From positions 1 through 64,000 of the forward strand of contig CACKEY010000006.1 of the NCBI GenBank assembly GCA_902599315.1: DNA of 64,000 bases, written 5' to 3'. This DNA comes from an uncultured SAR86 cluster bacterium. Its GTDB lineage: Bacteria; Pseudomonadota; Gammaproteobacteria; Magnimaribacterales; D2472. The position numbers and the translations under genes are program-made. The notes beneath the pieces are model-generated. The model was not told the DNA's origin. It did no database searches and saw only the letters and a program-made list of their open reading frames with translations. Below are positions 43,870 through 51,854 of this stretch, in pieces. Each line of letters starts with the position of its first letter. The stretch's first letter is position 1.

Positions 43870-44848
43870 CTTTAGCCAAGCACTCAGAAAATGTTTTTTG
43901 ATCAACGTTGCCACCAGAGAGCATGACCAAAGTTCTGGAACCTTTAAATTTTTCTTTGTTTTGCAATAAACAAGCCAAAGCTACGGCACCGCTGGGCTCT
44001 AGCTTTAAATTAAGTCGATTAAAAGCAAAGCGCATTGCTTCACATACTGCCTGATCCGATGCAGCCAAGCCCTTAACTCCAAAATGTGTATTAATAGCGA
44101 AAGGAATTTCACCTGGCATTGGAGTTAGCAAACCATCACAAAGTCCGCCACGATTAGTATCCATGGCAACCCTCTCATTTTTTTCAAAAGACAATTGATG
44201 ATCATTCCATTCCTCTGGCTCTGCGGTAAAGACACTGCATTCGGGATTAATATGTTTAATTGAAATGCATGAGCCTGCTGTAAGACCGCCACCACCAGCG
44301 CAAATGATTGCGTTATCAAGCTTGGGATTATTGGCATCATTGATAACTTCATAGGCCGCAGTGCCCTGACCATAAATGGTTGCAAGGGCATCGTAGGGAT
44401 TAATGATGACCAAATCTCTTTCTTTGGCAATTTCAACACTCATTTCCTCTCTGCTTTCGGTGCGTCGATCATAAAATATTACTTCTGCACCCAGAGCTTG
44501 AGCGTTAGCAATCTTTCTTGCCGGAGCATCTTTGGGCATAACCACAGTTGCAGGAGTGTTAAAAACCTTGGCTGCATGGGCAACTCCTTGAGCGTGATTG
44601 CCAGACGAATAAGCTATTACTCCGCGTTTGAGTTCTTTTTTAGAGAGCCTTGATATAGCTGAAAGAGCGCCCCTGACTTTAAAAGAACCTGTGATTTGTA
44701 AAGATTCAGGTTTGAAAAGATACATGCCATCCAATTCCTCATTTAAATCAGGGCAAGTGACCAGTTGAGTGTGATGGATATGTGGTGAAATGAGGTGATA
44801 AGTTTTTACGACCTCATCAAACCAAACATTTGGCTCGAGTTTTATCAT
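43859..44848 (-). CDS. PLP-dependent threonine/serine dehydratase-like enzyme
   Basis: A 329-residue fold-type II PLP enzyme, deaminating threonine or serine to the oxo acid, or acting as a serine racemase. The cofactor lysine is Lys57 in ITGSFKVRGAL, the substrate loop is SSGNHAQGVA, and the phosphate-binding glycine loop is CAGGGGLTAGSC. The absence of a C-terminal ACT-like domain fits the catabolic or racemase type (TdcB, SR) and not biosynthetic IlvA. It ends three bases before the YwaF-like gene in the same direction, so they are cotranscribed. Confidence 0.85.
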   Translation of the reverse strand: MIKLEPNVWFDEVVKTYHLISPHIHHTQLVTCPDLNEELDGMYLFKPESLQITGSFKVRGALSAISRLSKKELKRGVIAYSSGNHAQGVAHAAKVFNTPATVVMPKDAPARKIANAQALGAEVIFYDRRTESREEMSVEIAKERDLVIINPYDALATIYGQGTAAYEVINDANNPKLDNAIICAGGGGLTAGSCISIKHINPECSVFTAEPEEWNDHQLSFEKNERVAMDTNRGGLCDGLLTPMPGEIPFAINTHFGVKGLAASDQAVCEAMRFAFNRLNLKLEPSGAVALACLLQNKEKFKGSRTLVMLSGGNVDQKTFSECLAKANP

Positions 44849-44850
44849 GC

Positions 44851-45579
44851 TTATTTGTTATTTAATTTATCTTTAATTTGAAATGGTAAATAGGCAATAT
44901 AAAACAGAATGACAGCCAATGGAATCACTGCAATTAAGTGTAGCGGAGGATCTGGGAAGTAATCCATTAAAGTGCCATCAACTGGTCTATCAACAAGATA
45001 CCAATAATTTGCAGGAGAGCCTATTAAAAGGTTGGCTATGTAAACCAGAATCAACAAGGCTAAGGTTACCCCGATAACTTTGAGAATATCTACTAGGTAG
45101 GGCCTTTCCTTGAATACCATCACAACATACAAAACAGCCAAAAGAATAAAGCTGTGACCCCAAAAAAAAGGAGAATATTCGCCATGAGGAAATCCATATT
45201 CGAGATCTGGGGTTGCTAAGGCCATTGTTGCGCCACAAATTCCCCAAAAATATGCGCAGTTAAAAAGAATTTTTGGTGCATTATCTTTAAGTAAATAAAT
45301 AATCATAGCAATCATTGAAAAGTCACACATGTGCAGAGGAAACTCACCCTGCCATGGCAAATCAAACAGCATAACGTCATAGATTGGCTGAGTAAGCATG
45401 TGGATGATGATAATGACGGCAACAACTTTTCCACCCAAGATTTGTCTAGATTCAGTTTGAATTTGGAAGTATTTAATATAGCTATAGATTAAAGCAGCAC
45501 ATATCGATAGAGTAATCAGATGCTGAGTCCCAAATACTTCAAATGCTGGATAATTCATTTTATTAAATAAATTTTCCAA
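44851..45579 (-). CDS. YwaF/TIGR02206-like membrane protein
   Basis: A 242-residue integral membrane protein of unknown function. Seven hydrophobic segments are visible. The opening FEVFGTQHLITLS and the central motif WQGEFPLHMCDFSMIAMIIYLL, with conserved His and Asp, then CGATMALATPDLEYGFPHGEY, match the TIGR02206 family. It is two bases upstream of the PLP enzyme in transcript order. No function can be assigned, though the conserved charged residues inside membrane segments suggest a transport or metal-binding role. Confidence 0.75.
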   Translation of the reverse strand: MENLFNKMNYPAFEVFGTQHLITLSICAALIYSYIKYFQIQTESRQILGGKVVAVIIIIHMLTQPIYDVMLFDLPWQGEFPLHMCDFSMIAMIIYLLKDNAPKILFNCAYFWGICGATMALATPDLEYGFPHGEYSPFFWGHSFILLAVLYVVMVFKERPYLVDILKVIGVTLALLILVYIANLLIGSPANYWYLVDRPVDGTLMDYFPDPPLHLIAVIPLAVILFYIAYLPFQIKDKLNNK

Positions 45580-45704
45580 CTATGTTATATCAGAGTCCCA
45601 AAAAAATACATGGTAAGCAATTAATGTCACAAATTTGTCATCTTAATAGGGTTTTTATTTACACAAATTAATGTAATATTTTATAAAATAACTAATAAAA
45701 ATTT

Positions 45705-46223
45705 ATGTCTCAAGATTGTTTACTTTTAAATGGAAATGGCCGCCCAGTCAGTTATCTTCCGTTATCAGTTTTAAATTGGAAAACAGCTATAAAACTTAGC
45801 ATTACAAGAGATGTAATAGTTATTAAAGAACATGCTGATTGGGTGGTGAGGTCGCCTTCAGTGGAGATGAAGGTTCCAAGTATTTTGATGCTGCAAAGCT
45901 ACCATCCTTTTCACAGTTACGTTAAATTTTCTCGAACCAATGTTTTTTTAAGAGATCTTTATACTTGTCAGTATTGCTTTGATATCTTTGAAAAGAAAGA
46001 TTTAACCATGGACCATGTTGTGCCCAAATGCAGAAACGGGGGCTCTAATTGGGAGAATGTTGTCACAGCATGTAAACGATGTAATTTGCAAAAAAGTGAT
46101 AAAGACATCCGACCCAAAGTTGACCCCATTAAGCCTACATTAAGTCATCTGATTCGTGGCCATCAAATTGATAAAAGCAATTTTCCAGACACGGAATGGA
46201 ATAAATATATTTTTCAGTCGTAG
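45705..46223 (+). CDS. HNH endonuclease family protein
   Basis: A 172-residue protein with an HNH zinc-type nuclease fold at about residues 87-135: two Cys pairs (CQYC and CKRC) frame the LTMDHVVPKCRNGGSNWENVVTA motif with the HNH histidine and asparagine. The N-terminal part (LLLNGNGRPVSYLPLSVLNWKTAIKL) is the conserved front of this common chromosomal family, found in many marine bacteria without a link to phage. Its role, perhaps in DNA repair or processing, is unknown. It ends 10 bases inside a convergent gene. No mobile element features are seen near it. Confidence 0.85.
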   Translation: MSQDCLLLNGNGRPVSYLPLSVLNWKTAIKLSITRDVIVIKEHADWVVRSPSVEMKVPSILMLQSYHPFHSYVKFSRTNVFLRDLYTCQYCFDIFEKKDLTMDHVVPKCRNGGSNWENVVTACKRCNLQKSDKDIRPKVDPIKPTLSHLIRGHQIDKSNFPDTEWNKYIFQS

Positions 46224-46846
46224 TTATATTTAACGCTGCAGCCATAGGCAACCGTTGAACTTATTTCTAATTGACGGTTATCTTTAACATCGTTTAGTTG
46301 AATTGCAACGTAATTTATCGCATCTTTTAATGAGGCTGAAAAAAACTGCATGCCCTTGCCAACATCATCAATTGCGCCCTTGTATCTGAGGATTCCCTCG
46401 CTATCAATCATGTACATATGAGGCGTAGTTTTGGCTCCATATTTCATCCCGATATCTCCTGATTCATCAAGTAAAACATGAGACGGATAAGCGCTTCTTA
46501 GTTCAGTCAATTCATTAGCTTTGTTTGGCTTTACATGGCCCTGATCTCCTGGAGTGGAGGATATGATACTTAGCCAAATAAAACCTTCTTTTTTAGCCTG
46601 TTCTTGGACCGCTTGCATGTTATTTTCATCATAATGTTTAGCCACATATGGGCATTCATGATTGGTCCACTCAAGAATCACTGGTTGCCCTAAAAAATCC
46701 GATAAATTGATTGTATTGCCATATGAATCAATTCCCGAAAAAGCAGGAGCTTGTTCATTGACTTTGGGATTTTGTAAAACAATTTCGACAGCCATTACAT
46801 TAGAGCTGAGGATTAAAAAAGTTAAAAAATTGAGCATTAATTTCAT
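46214..46846 (-). CDS. Exported thioredoxin-fold protein (AhpC/TSA-like)
   Basis: A 210-residue periplasmic protein. Signal peptide (MKLMLNFLTFLILSSNVMA), then a thioredoxin fold of peroxiredoxin/TlpA type with PVILEWTNHECPYVAKHYDENNM, TPHMYMIDSEGILRYKGAIDD and a late GCSVKY. The active cysteine stands alone in the motif (HECPYV), so the enzyme is probably a peroxiredoxin-like or DsbD-dependent protein. Its start overlaps the stop of the DsbD-like gene (ATGA), which supports a shared electron-transfer pathway. A second cysteine near the end (GCSVKY) could form a resolving pair. Confidence 0.75.
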   Translation of the reverse strand: MKLMLNFLTFLILSSNVMAVEIVLQNPKVNEQAPAFSGIDSYGNTINLSDFLGQPVILEWTNHECPYVAKHYDENNMQAVQEQAKKEGFIWLSIISSTPGDQGHVKPNKANELTELRSAYPSHVLLDESGDIGMKYGAKTTPHMYMIDSEGILRYKGAIDDVGKGMQFFSASLKDAINYVAIQLNDVKDNRQLEISSTVAYGCSVKYNYD

Positions 46847-48783
46847 TTTAGATACCTTATCAAAAGATCCTCGGTTAACACAGCAGGCAAAATTTTAGAC
46901 TGACTCATCCCAGGTTTCCAGAAAATATAAAGAGGGATGCCGGTTCGATTGTACTGAGCCAAACCTACTGCGATATCTTCATTTCTATTGGTCCAATCAG
47001 CTTTAATGTATTGAATGTCTTCTTTTATGAGATATGCTTGCACCTCATCTCTACCCAAAGCAGCTTTTTCATTGGTTTGACATGTAATGCACCAGGCAGC
47101 AGTAAAATTGATTAGATATGCCTTATTGTTAGATTGCAGCTCTGATTCAATTGTAGGAGTCCAGCTGATTGAATTAGCGTCTGCTTGCATGACTGAGGGG
47201 GTGGGCAGGTTATTAAAAATTTGAATTGAAAGGATGATTGTAGCCAGCAAACCAAACCACTTCCATTTTTTCTCAAAGGTAGCTATCAGCCATATAGCTG
47301 CACCCAAGCAAAGACCTAAAATTAAAAGTTGTATTAATGCATCACCTGAAGTCTGCACCATGAATACCCACATTAACCATAAAGCAGTTGCAATCATTGG
47401 GAATGCAAAGAACTGCTTCAATGTTTCCATCCATGCTCCGGGTTTAGGTAGCGCGCTTATCCATTCAGGCTTGATTGCAAGAATTAAGTATGGACCTGCA
47501 AATCCAAGTCCTAAAGATAAAAATATTGGCAAAGTTGCAAACGAGGGCTGGAGAAGTGCATAGCCAACGGCTGCACCCATAAATGGAGCTGTGCATGGTG
47601 AAGCAACAACAACAGCTAATACCCCAGTAAAAAAAGAACCTGAGTAATCATTTCTTGATTGAATGTTAGTGCCCATGCTCGTTAAACCTGAGGCAATATT
47701 GATATTTGTAAGCAGGATTAAACCAATGCCTAACATAATTAAAGTTAAAATACCCACCACTACAGGGGATTGAAGTTGATAACCCCAACCAATCATGGAG
47801 CCAGTTGATCTAATAATCATCAGGGCTGTTGCAATTGAAAGAAAAGTAGACATTACTCCTCCGACAAAGGCCAATGCATGATTGCGAATTTTTGTATGAT
47901 CATCACCGCCCATCGAAACAAAGCTTAAGACTTTTAATGATATGACCGGAAAAACGCAGGGCATGAGATTTAGAATTAGGCCCCCGAGCAAGGCAAACAA
48001 TATAGCCTGCCATAATGACATGCCACCTGTTGTGGATTGAAGTTCTTCTTTAACTAAAAAACCTTCACCATCTAAACTTAGAATTCCTGAGAAGGATTCT
48101 AAATTTGTGCTCACTAAAGGAATTGAAATTTCATAGGTATTATCAGTCACATTTTCTAGCTGTTGAGTTTCGGGATATGAAAAATAGTTATCCTCTCGAG
48201 GGAACAAGTATGCATTTAAAAAGGGTGTATCACTTTGAAAACGAACCACTAGGTTATCGCCTTTAATTGAACTTTCTGTAGAGATTAGTTTTGTTGGCAG
48301 AGACCTTATCTGCTTGTCTAAAACTTCACTAGGAGCAATGACTGATAAGTCTAAAGAAAGTGATGCTGATTCAGGAATACAAATATCAGCACAAATTAAA
48401 AAATTAAAATCTACCTTTATTTCTTTGAGGTTTGTTTCTTGGGATCTAAAAACTTGAAAAGGAAATACAATATCTCCCTCATAACCGTAAGTCATCAAAG
48501 GAGGATAGGGAATGGTTATTGGTGTTGGCCATTGAACATTTTCAACTATAACGCCCTCATCAGTTACCCACTTAGCATCAAAGGGACTGCCAGAATCTCC
48601 AGGATTCTCCCAGTAGGTATGCCAACCTTCTTGCATTTGCAGTCGGATGCCAACGTAAAATGATTCTTGGTTTGAGTTTTGAAGGTTGCTAATTAAGCTG
48701 GCCTTTGCATGCCCAGTTTCAACAGGATTAGCAAAAAGCAATGAGCTTAAAAATATAGCGCAGCTCAATAAGATATTTTTCAT
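46843..48783 (-). CDS. DsbD-family thiol:disulfide interchange protein
   Basis: A 646-residue inner-membrane protein that passes reducing power from cytoplasmic thioredoxin to the periplasm. The start at 48783 gives a signal peptide (MKNILLSCAIFLSSLLFA); the frame also holds ATG at 48792 and 48825. Layout: N-terminal periplasmic domain (about residues 20-240, with EGWHTYWENPGDSGSP and the cysteine motif ICADICIPE), eight hydrophobic helices (about 255-520) with LMPCVFPVISLK and VASPCTAPFMGAAV, and a C-terminal thioredoxin domain with AAWCITCQTNE (C-x-x-C). The split into these three parts matches DsbD and the ScsB group. It is followed by a DsbD-dependent thioredoxin-fold protein. Confidence 0.88.
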   Translation of the reverse strand: MKNILLSCAIFLSSLLFANPVETGHAKASLISNLQNSNQESFYVGIRLQMQEGWHTYWENPGDSGSPFDAKWVTDEGVIVENVQWPTPITIPYPPLMTYGYEGDIVFPFQVFRSQETNLKEIKVDFNFLICADICIPESASLSLDLSVIAPSEVLDKQIRSLPTKLISTESSIKGDNLVVRFQSDTPFLNAYLFPREDNYFSYPETQQLENVTDNTYEISIPLVSTNLESFSGILSLDGEGFLVKEELQSTTGGMSLWQAILFALLGGLILNLMPCVFPVISLKVLSFVSMGGDDHTKIRNHALAFVGGVMSTFLSIATALMIIRSTGSMIGWGYQLQSPVVVGILTLIMLGIGLILLTNINIASGLTSMGTNIQSRNDYSGSFFTGVLAVVVASPCTAPFMGAAVGYALLQPSFATLPIFLSLGLGFAGPYLILAIKPEWISALPKPGAWMETLKQFFAFPMIATALWLMWVFMVQTSGDALIQLLILGLCLGAAIWLIATFEKKWKWFGLLATIILSIQIFNNLPTPSVMQADANSISWTPTIESELQSNNKAYLINFTAAWCITCQTNEKAALGRDEVQAYLIKEDIQYIKADWTNRNEDIAVGLAQYNRTGIPLYIFWKPGMSQSKILPAVLTEDLLIRYLK

Positions 48784-48808
48784 GAAGCTCATGTTAAACC
48801 ATTGTAAT

Positions 48809-48833
48809 AAAAAAAGGGGAGCCAAGGCTCCCC
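48809..48833 (-). terminator. Rho-independent terminator after hsp20
   Basis: Read on the minus strand, GGGGAGCC-TT-GGCTCCCC (8-bp perfect stem, 48816-48833) is followed by seven T (48809-48815). It ends the hsp20 message. The DsbD-like gene starts only 25 bases further on, leaving almost no room for a separate promoter. Confidence 0.92.
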
Positions 48834-48851
48834 GATCACATTATGAATGAG

Positions 48852-49304
48852 TTATTTGCTACCTAAAACTTTAGGTGTCTTAATATCAATCATGCGTGGC
48901 TTTTGAGCATCAGGAATGATTTTTTCTAACTCTAAAGTTAACATTCCATTGGTTAAATCAGCACCATGAACTTCAACGTTTTCAGCTAAAGTAAATTGTT
49001 GCTTGAATGCTCGCTGAGCTATGCCTTGATAGACAACTTCATTCTCACCATTTAACAGTTCAGCTTTTGGGCCTTTGTGCTCAATGGTTAATACGCCTTC
49101 TGCCAATTCTATGTTGAGGTCTTCTTTTGCAAGACCAGCAACTGCAACATCGATGAAGATCTTATTTTGATCTCTTCTAATGTTATATGGCGGATAGCTT
49201 GAAGATCTTTCTGTAGATTCAGAAAATCTTTGCAGTCTATCAAACAGGCTTTCAAACCCTAACACACGAGTTGTTAGGAACGGATCGGTAAAATTAAGTA
49301 CCAT
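48852..49304 (-). CDS. Small heat shock protein (Hsp20/IbpA-like)
   Basis: A 150-residue chaperone that holds unfolding proteins. The alpha-crystallin domain covers about residues 38-130, with YNIRRDQNKIFIDVAVAGLAKEDLNIELAEGVLTIEH, GIAQRAFKQQFTLAENV and ADLTNGMLTLELEKIIP; the N-terminal opening FTDPFLTTRVLGFESLFDRL and the C-terminal extension are typical of proteobacterial IbpA/HspA. The promoter region carries a sigma-32-type element and a ROSE-like hairpin over the ribosome binding site, so both transcription and translation should rise with heat. A terminator follows. Symbol not given because ibpA and ibpB cannot be told apart. Confidence 0.93.
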   Translation of the reverse strand: MVLNFTDPFLTTRVLGFESLFDRLQRFSESTERSSSYPPYNIRRDQNKIFIDVAVAGLAKEDLNIELAEGVLTIEHKGPKAELLNGENEVVYQGIAQRAFKQQFTLAENVEVHGADLTNGMLTLELEKIIPDAQKPRMIDIKTPKVLGSK

Positions 49305-49308
49305 AATA

Positions 49309-49330
49309 TAGTCCTCCTTAGTAGCGACTA
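49309..49330 (-). promoter_or_regulatory. ROSE-like RNA thermometer hairpin over the hsp20 ribosome binding site
   Basis: On the minus strand the 22-base segment just before the ATG forms UAGUC ... GACUA, continuing with CU-AG after a bulged G. The motif UCGCU (a U-Y-G-C-U form) pairs with AGGA of the AGGAGG Shine-Dalgarno at 49313-49318, leaving one unpaired G, which is the hallmark of ROSE elements in front of small heat shock genes. A second hairpin lies upstream at 49336-49356 (GCATAC / GTATGC with inner CC / GG). Seen in sequence; the temperature response is inferred. Confidence 0.65.
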
Positions 49331-49397
49331 AATGTGCATACCCAAATGGCGTATGCGGTTAATATACGTAGACCCTAATGGCATCTACAATACTTAT

Positions 49398-49423
49398 ATA
49401 TGTACCTTTGAAAGGATTTCAAG
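49398..49423 (-). promoter_or_regulatory. Sigma-32-type heat-shock promoter of hsp20
   Basis: On the minus strand CTTGAAA (49417-49423) is a perfect match to the sigma-32 -35 element. A weaker -10, GTACATAT (49398-49405) against CCCCATnT, follows at 11 bases, within the permitted range. The transcript would start near 49390, giving a leader of about 85 bases that contains both hairpins. Confidence 0.5.
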
Positions 49424-49438
49424 TAAGGAATAAAAGAA

Positions 49439-49999
49439 TTATTCGTTCCAGTGAGTCACAAATTTATCTAGATTAAGCTCGGGTATTTTCTTTGCAGTTC
49501 CTGACGGAGTTCCTACATATAAATAGCCAATCACTTCGTGGTCAGAACTTAAATTTAAGTATTGCGCTAATTTTTCATTAAACGCAAATTTTCCAGTTCT
49601 CCACATTCCTGCAAAGTTCTTCGCATGCAACGCAAGTAGGATATTTTCAGCTGCAGTAGCTGTTGAGAGCATCTGTTCAACTTTTGGTACCTTTGGATGT
49701 TCTGTCACTTTGGTGGTTAAGATAATAATCATGGGCGCCCTAAATGGAGCAGCTCGATATTTTTCCAGTTGCTCTGGCGTCACATCTTCAAATTCGTTTT
49801 TAGCAAATTCAACAAAAATCTTTGATAGTTTTTCCAAACCTTTACCAGTAACTTCTATAAAACGTGAAGGCCTGAGCCACGCATGATCAGGAGCTCTGAG
49901 GGCAGCTTGATAGATTTCCTGCATTTCTGCACTCGAAGGTATTGGGCTAGTTAATTCTCTTGGAGAATTTCTAGTTAGAATGTTTTTCATTGCTTCCAT
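49439..49999 (-). CDS. Nitroreductase family protein (YdjA-like)
   Basis: A 186-residue FMN enzyme that reduces nitro or quinone compounds with NAD(P)H. The short length, the opening MKNILTRNSPRELTSPIPS and the flavin-binding ALRAPDHAWLRPSRFIEVTG match the small YdjA type; FAGMWRTGKFAF and GYLYVGTPSGTA are late family blocks. The start could be 49999 or the ATG at 49990 (MKNIL). It lies upstream of the hsp20 promoter region but is transcribed in the same direction, with no gene between. Natural substrate unknown. Confidence 0.85.
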   Translation of the reverse strand: MEAMKNILTRNSPRELTSPIPSSAEMQEIYQAALRAPDHAWLRPSRFIEVTGKGLEKLSKIFVEFAKNEFEDVTPEQLEKYRAAPFRAPMIIILTTKVTEHPKVPKVEQMLSTATAAENILLALHAKNFAGMWRTGKFAFNEKLAQYLNLSSDHEVIGYLYVGTPSGTAKKIPELNLDKFVTHWNE

Positions 50000-50092
50000 A
50001 AAGGGTATCTTAGTTGAAAAAGTCTTTATTTGAGAAAAAATAAAATATTTTGCATGATAAGATTAATTTAACTTTCTTAAAATTTATTAATT

Positions 50093-50476
50093 ATGGAAAT
50101 TACACTTTTATACACCTCTTTGCTAACAATTCTTGCTATTTTTTTAGCAATAAAAGTAGGAATGAACAGAACTGAAACAAACACGATGCTAGGTGAGGGA
50201 GAGTCCTCAGTGCTTCTTCAGTCAATTCGCGCTCATGGCAATCTTATTGAATATGCACCTTTTACTTTGATTTTATTAGCATTACTTGAAATGCAAAATA
50301 CTTCTGATTGGGTACTGCATCTTTGTGGGTCATTATTTTTTCTTGCAAGAATCTTACATGCATATGGAGTTTCCATTTCTCGTGAAAGTACTCCTTATCG
50401 TCTCGTTGGCGCATTGGCAACCTGGCTGATTATGTTGGTAATGAGTGTGCTGGGAATATATATCTATGTTTCATAA
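50093..50476 (+). CDS. MAPEG family membrane protein
   Basis: A 127-residue integral membrane protein of the MAPEG (eicosanoid and glutathione metabolism) family. Four transmembrane helices are seen, with the early charged block TLLAIFLAIKVG, then RAHGNLIEYAPFTLILLALLEMQ (with the Arg, His, Asn and Glu of the family's glutathione site) and LARILHAYGVS. Members may conjugate glutathione, but bacterial roles are unclear. The gene precedes a small exported protein with a 49-base gap. Confidence 0.88.
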   Translation: MEITLLYTSLLTILAIFLAIKVGMNRTETNTMLGEGESSVLLQSIRAHGNLIEYAPFTLILLALLEMQNTSDWVLHLCGSLFFLARILHAYGVSISRESTPYRLVGALATWLIMLVMSVLGIYIYVS

Positions 50477-50525
50477 AATCAAAAGCATGCATGAACTTAT
50501 TAGCTTAAAAAATGTCAAAGCTTAT

Positions 50526-50942
50526 ATGTTTAAAAGAATATTTTTATTAGGATTGTTTGTAATCATTCCTTTTGCACAGGGATTAGAGAAGGATGAATCA
50601 GAGAATCCTCAAACCGGGAGTATTTGGCAGTTAGTAAAAAATGGATCTCCTAATTTATCCTCAGGGCCTGGACAAGTAGTCTATTTTTTCTCAAGTGATG
50701 CATATCAAACATACAGAAGCAGGAAATTTCAAATGTGGGATCAATTTTCGTCAGTGGATAGTAGGAACTTAGTCAGATTGCAGAAGAAGGATGCTATAAA
50801 AATACTTGATTATAAATTTGAAGGAGCTATATATAAAGTAGAGCTGTTAGATGGTTTCCACAAAGGCAAAAAATATTATCTTATTGGTGAAGAATTAAAA
50901 AAGAATTTTGAAGAGGAGAATAATCAGGATGAAAATGTCTAA
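50526..50942 (+). CDS. Exported protein of unknown function
   Basis: A 138-residue predicted periplasmic protein I do not recognise. The start at 50526 is chosen because it opens a signal peptide (MFKRIFLLGLFVIIPFAQG); further ATG codons at 50466 and 50487 and the upstream frame to 50445 would put extra residues before it. The mature part is small and mixed, with SIWQLVKNGSPNLSSGPG, a YFFSSDAYQTYRSRKFQMWD stretch and IKILDYKFEGAIYKVELLDGFHKGKKYYLIGEEL, an SH3-like length and pattern. The end overlaps the next gene by 14 bases. Confidence 0.55.
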   Translation: MFKRIFLLGLFVIIPFAQGLEKDESENPQTGSIWQLVKNGSPNLSSGPGQVVYFFSSDAYQTYRSRKFQMWDQFSSVDSRNLVRLQKKDAIKILDYKFEGAIYKVELLDGFHKGKKYYLIGEELKKNFEEENNQDENV

Positions 50943-51393
50943 AAATATCATAGCAATTACTTTTGCATTGTTAATGGTAAGTTGCTCATATAGTTCATTG
51001 AGACCTGAAGTGGTAGATCGAGCGGATGCACAAAGAATGCAAACTGTTATTTTTGCAACTGTTGTTTCTATTGATAGAGTTATCTTATCTGGTGATGGAG
51101 ACACTGGAGCTGTTGCGGGTGCAGTTATTGGTGGCGTTGCAGGATCTTCTGTGACCGATTCTGAAAAAGAGTCTGATATTGCAGGCGTTTTGGGAGCTCT
51201 AGTGGGCTCAGCTGTTGGCTCAAAAATTGGCGATGCTGCTACGAGGAAACCTGCAATTGAGCTTTTATTAGATTTAGATTCTGGAAAAACAATTTCTATC
51301 ATTCAAGAAGAAGGAGACTATAGTTTTGCTGTTGGACAAAGAGTTAAAATTATAAAAAATAGAGGCAAGTCAAGGGTGCTGCCTTTGCAATGA
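50929..51393 (+). CDS. Glycine-zipper lipoprotein (SlyB/PCP-like)
   Basis: A 154-residue outer-membrane lipoprotein. The start at 50929 (MKMSKNIIAITFALLMVSC, lipobox MVSC) is preferred over the upstream frame to 50908. A glycine-zipper segment GAVAGAVIGGVAGSS and ALVGSAVGSKIGD (about residues 62-112) can span or line the membrane. A beta-rich tail follows. Relatives (SlyB, PCP) help outer-membrane stability. It overlaps the preceding exported-protein gene by 14 bases and recX by four (ATGA). Confidence 0.75.
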   Translation: MKMSKNIIAITFALLMVSCSYSSLRPEVVDRADAQRMQTVIFATVVSIDRVILSGDGDTGAVAGAVIGGVAGSSVTDSEKESDIAGVLGALVGSAVGSKIGDAATRKPAIELLLDLDSGKTISIIQEEGDYSFAVGQRVKIIKNRGKSRVLPLQ

Positions 51394-51830
51394 CCTCAGA
51401 AGCATTCACTGTAATATACAACAAAGCACTTGATTTGGTTTCGAGGCGAGAGCACTCTCAATACGAGCTTATTCAAAAACTAAACAAGCGTTTTCCTGAA
51501 ACCATGCCTATTATTGAAGAAGTAGTTAAAAAACTAGCTGTAAATAATATTTTAAATGATGAGCGTTTCGCAGAGATGTATCTTAATTCAAGAGCTAGAA
51601 AGGGATTTGGACCCAAAAAAATTGAGATGGAATTAAATTTTAAAAAAGTAGATTCTTCATTCATTGCCATTGCCATAGCAGAGTATGAAAGCTGGACTGA
51701 GAATGCGCAAAATGAATTATTGAAGAAATTTAAAGGGGTCAAACCAACTGATTACAATTCAAAGATGAAGCAGAAACAATTTCTGTTTAATAGGGGGTTT
51801 AGCTCGCAAATTATTGAACGGATTTTATAA
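51390..51830 (+). CDS. recX: Regulatory protein RecX
   Basis: A 146-residue inhibitor of RecA filaments. Seen: the helical repeat layout with YNKALDLVSRREHSQYELIQKLNKRF, LAVNNILNDERFAEMYLNSRARKGFGPKKIEMELNFKKV, and the C-terminal FLFNRGFSSQIIERIL. The block ERFAEMYLNSRARKGFGPKKIE is the RecX signature. The start overlaps the preceding lipoprotein stop by four bases (ATGA). No recA is seen in the window, so recX is apart from its usual partner. Confidence 0.88.
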   Translation: MTSEAFTVIYNKALDLVSRREHSQYELIQKLNKRFPETMPIIEEVVKKLAVNNILNDERFAEMYLNSRARKGFGPKKIEMELNFKKVDSSFIAIAIAEYESWTENAQNELLKKFKGVKPTDYNSKMKQKQFLFNRGFSSQIIERIL

Positions 51831-51854
51831 ATTGACATGGTATGATTTACTATT

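Noticed and set aside
45705-46223. HNH nuclease as a sign of a prophage, intron or mobile island
   Set aside because: It is a common chromosomal family here, with no integrase, terminase or repeat next to it.
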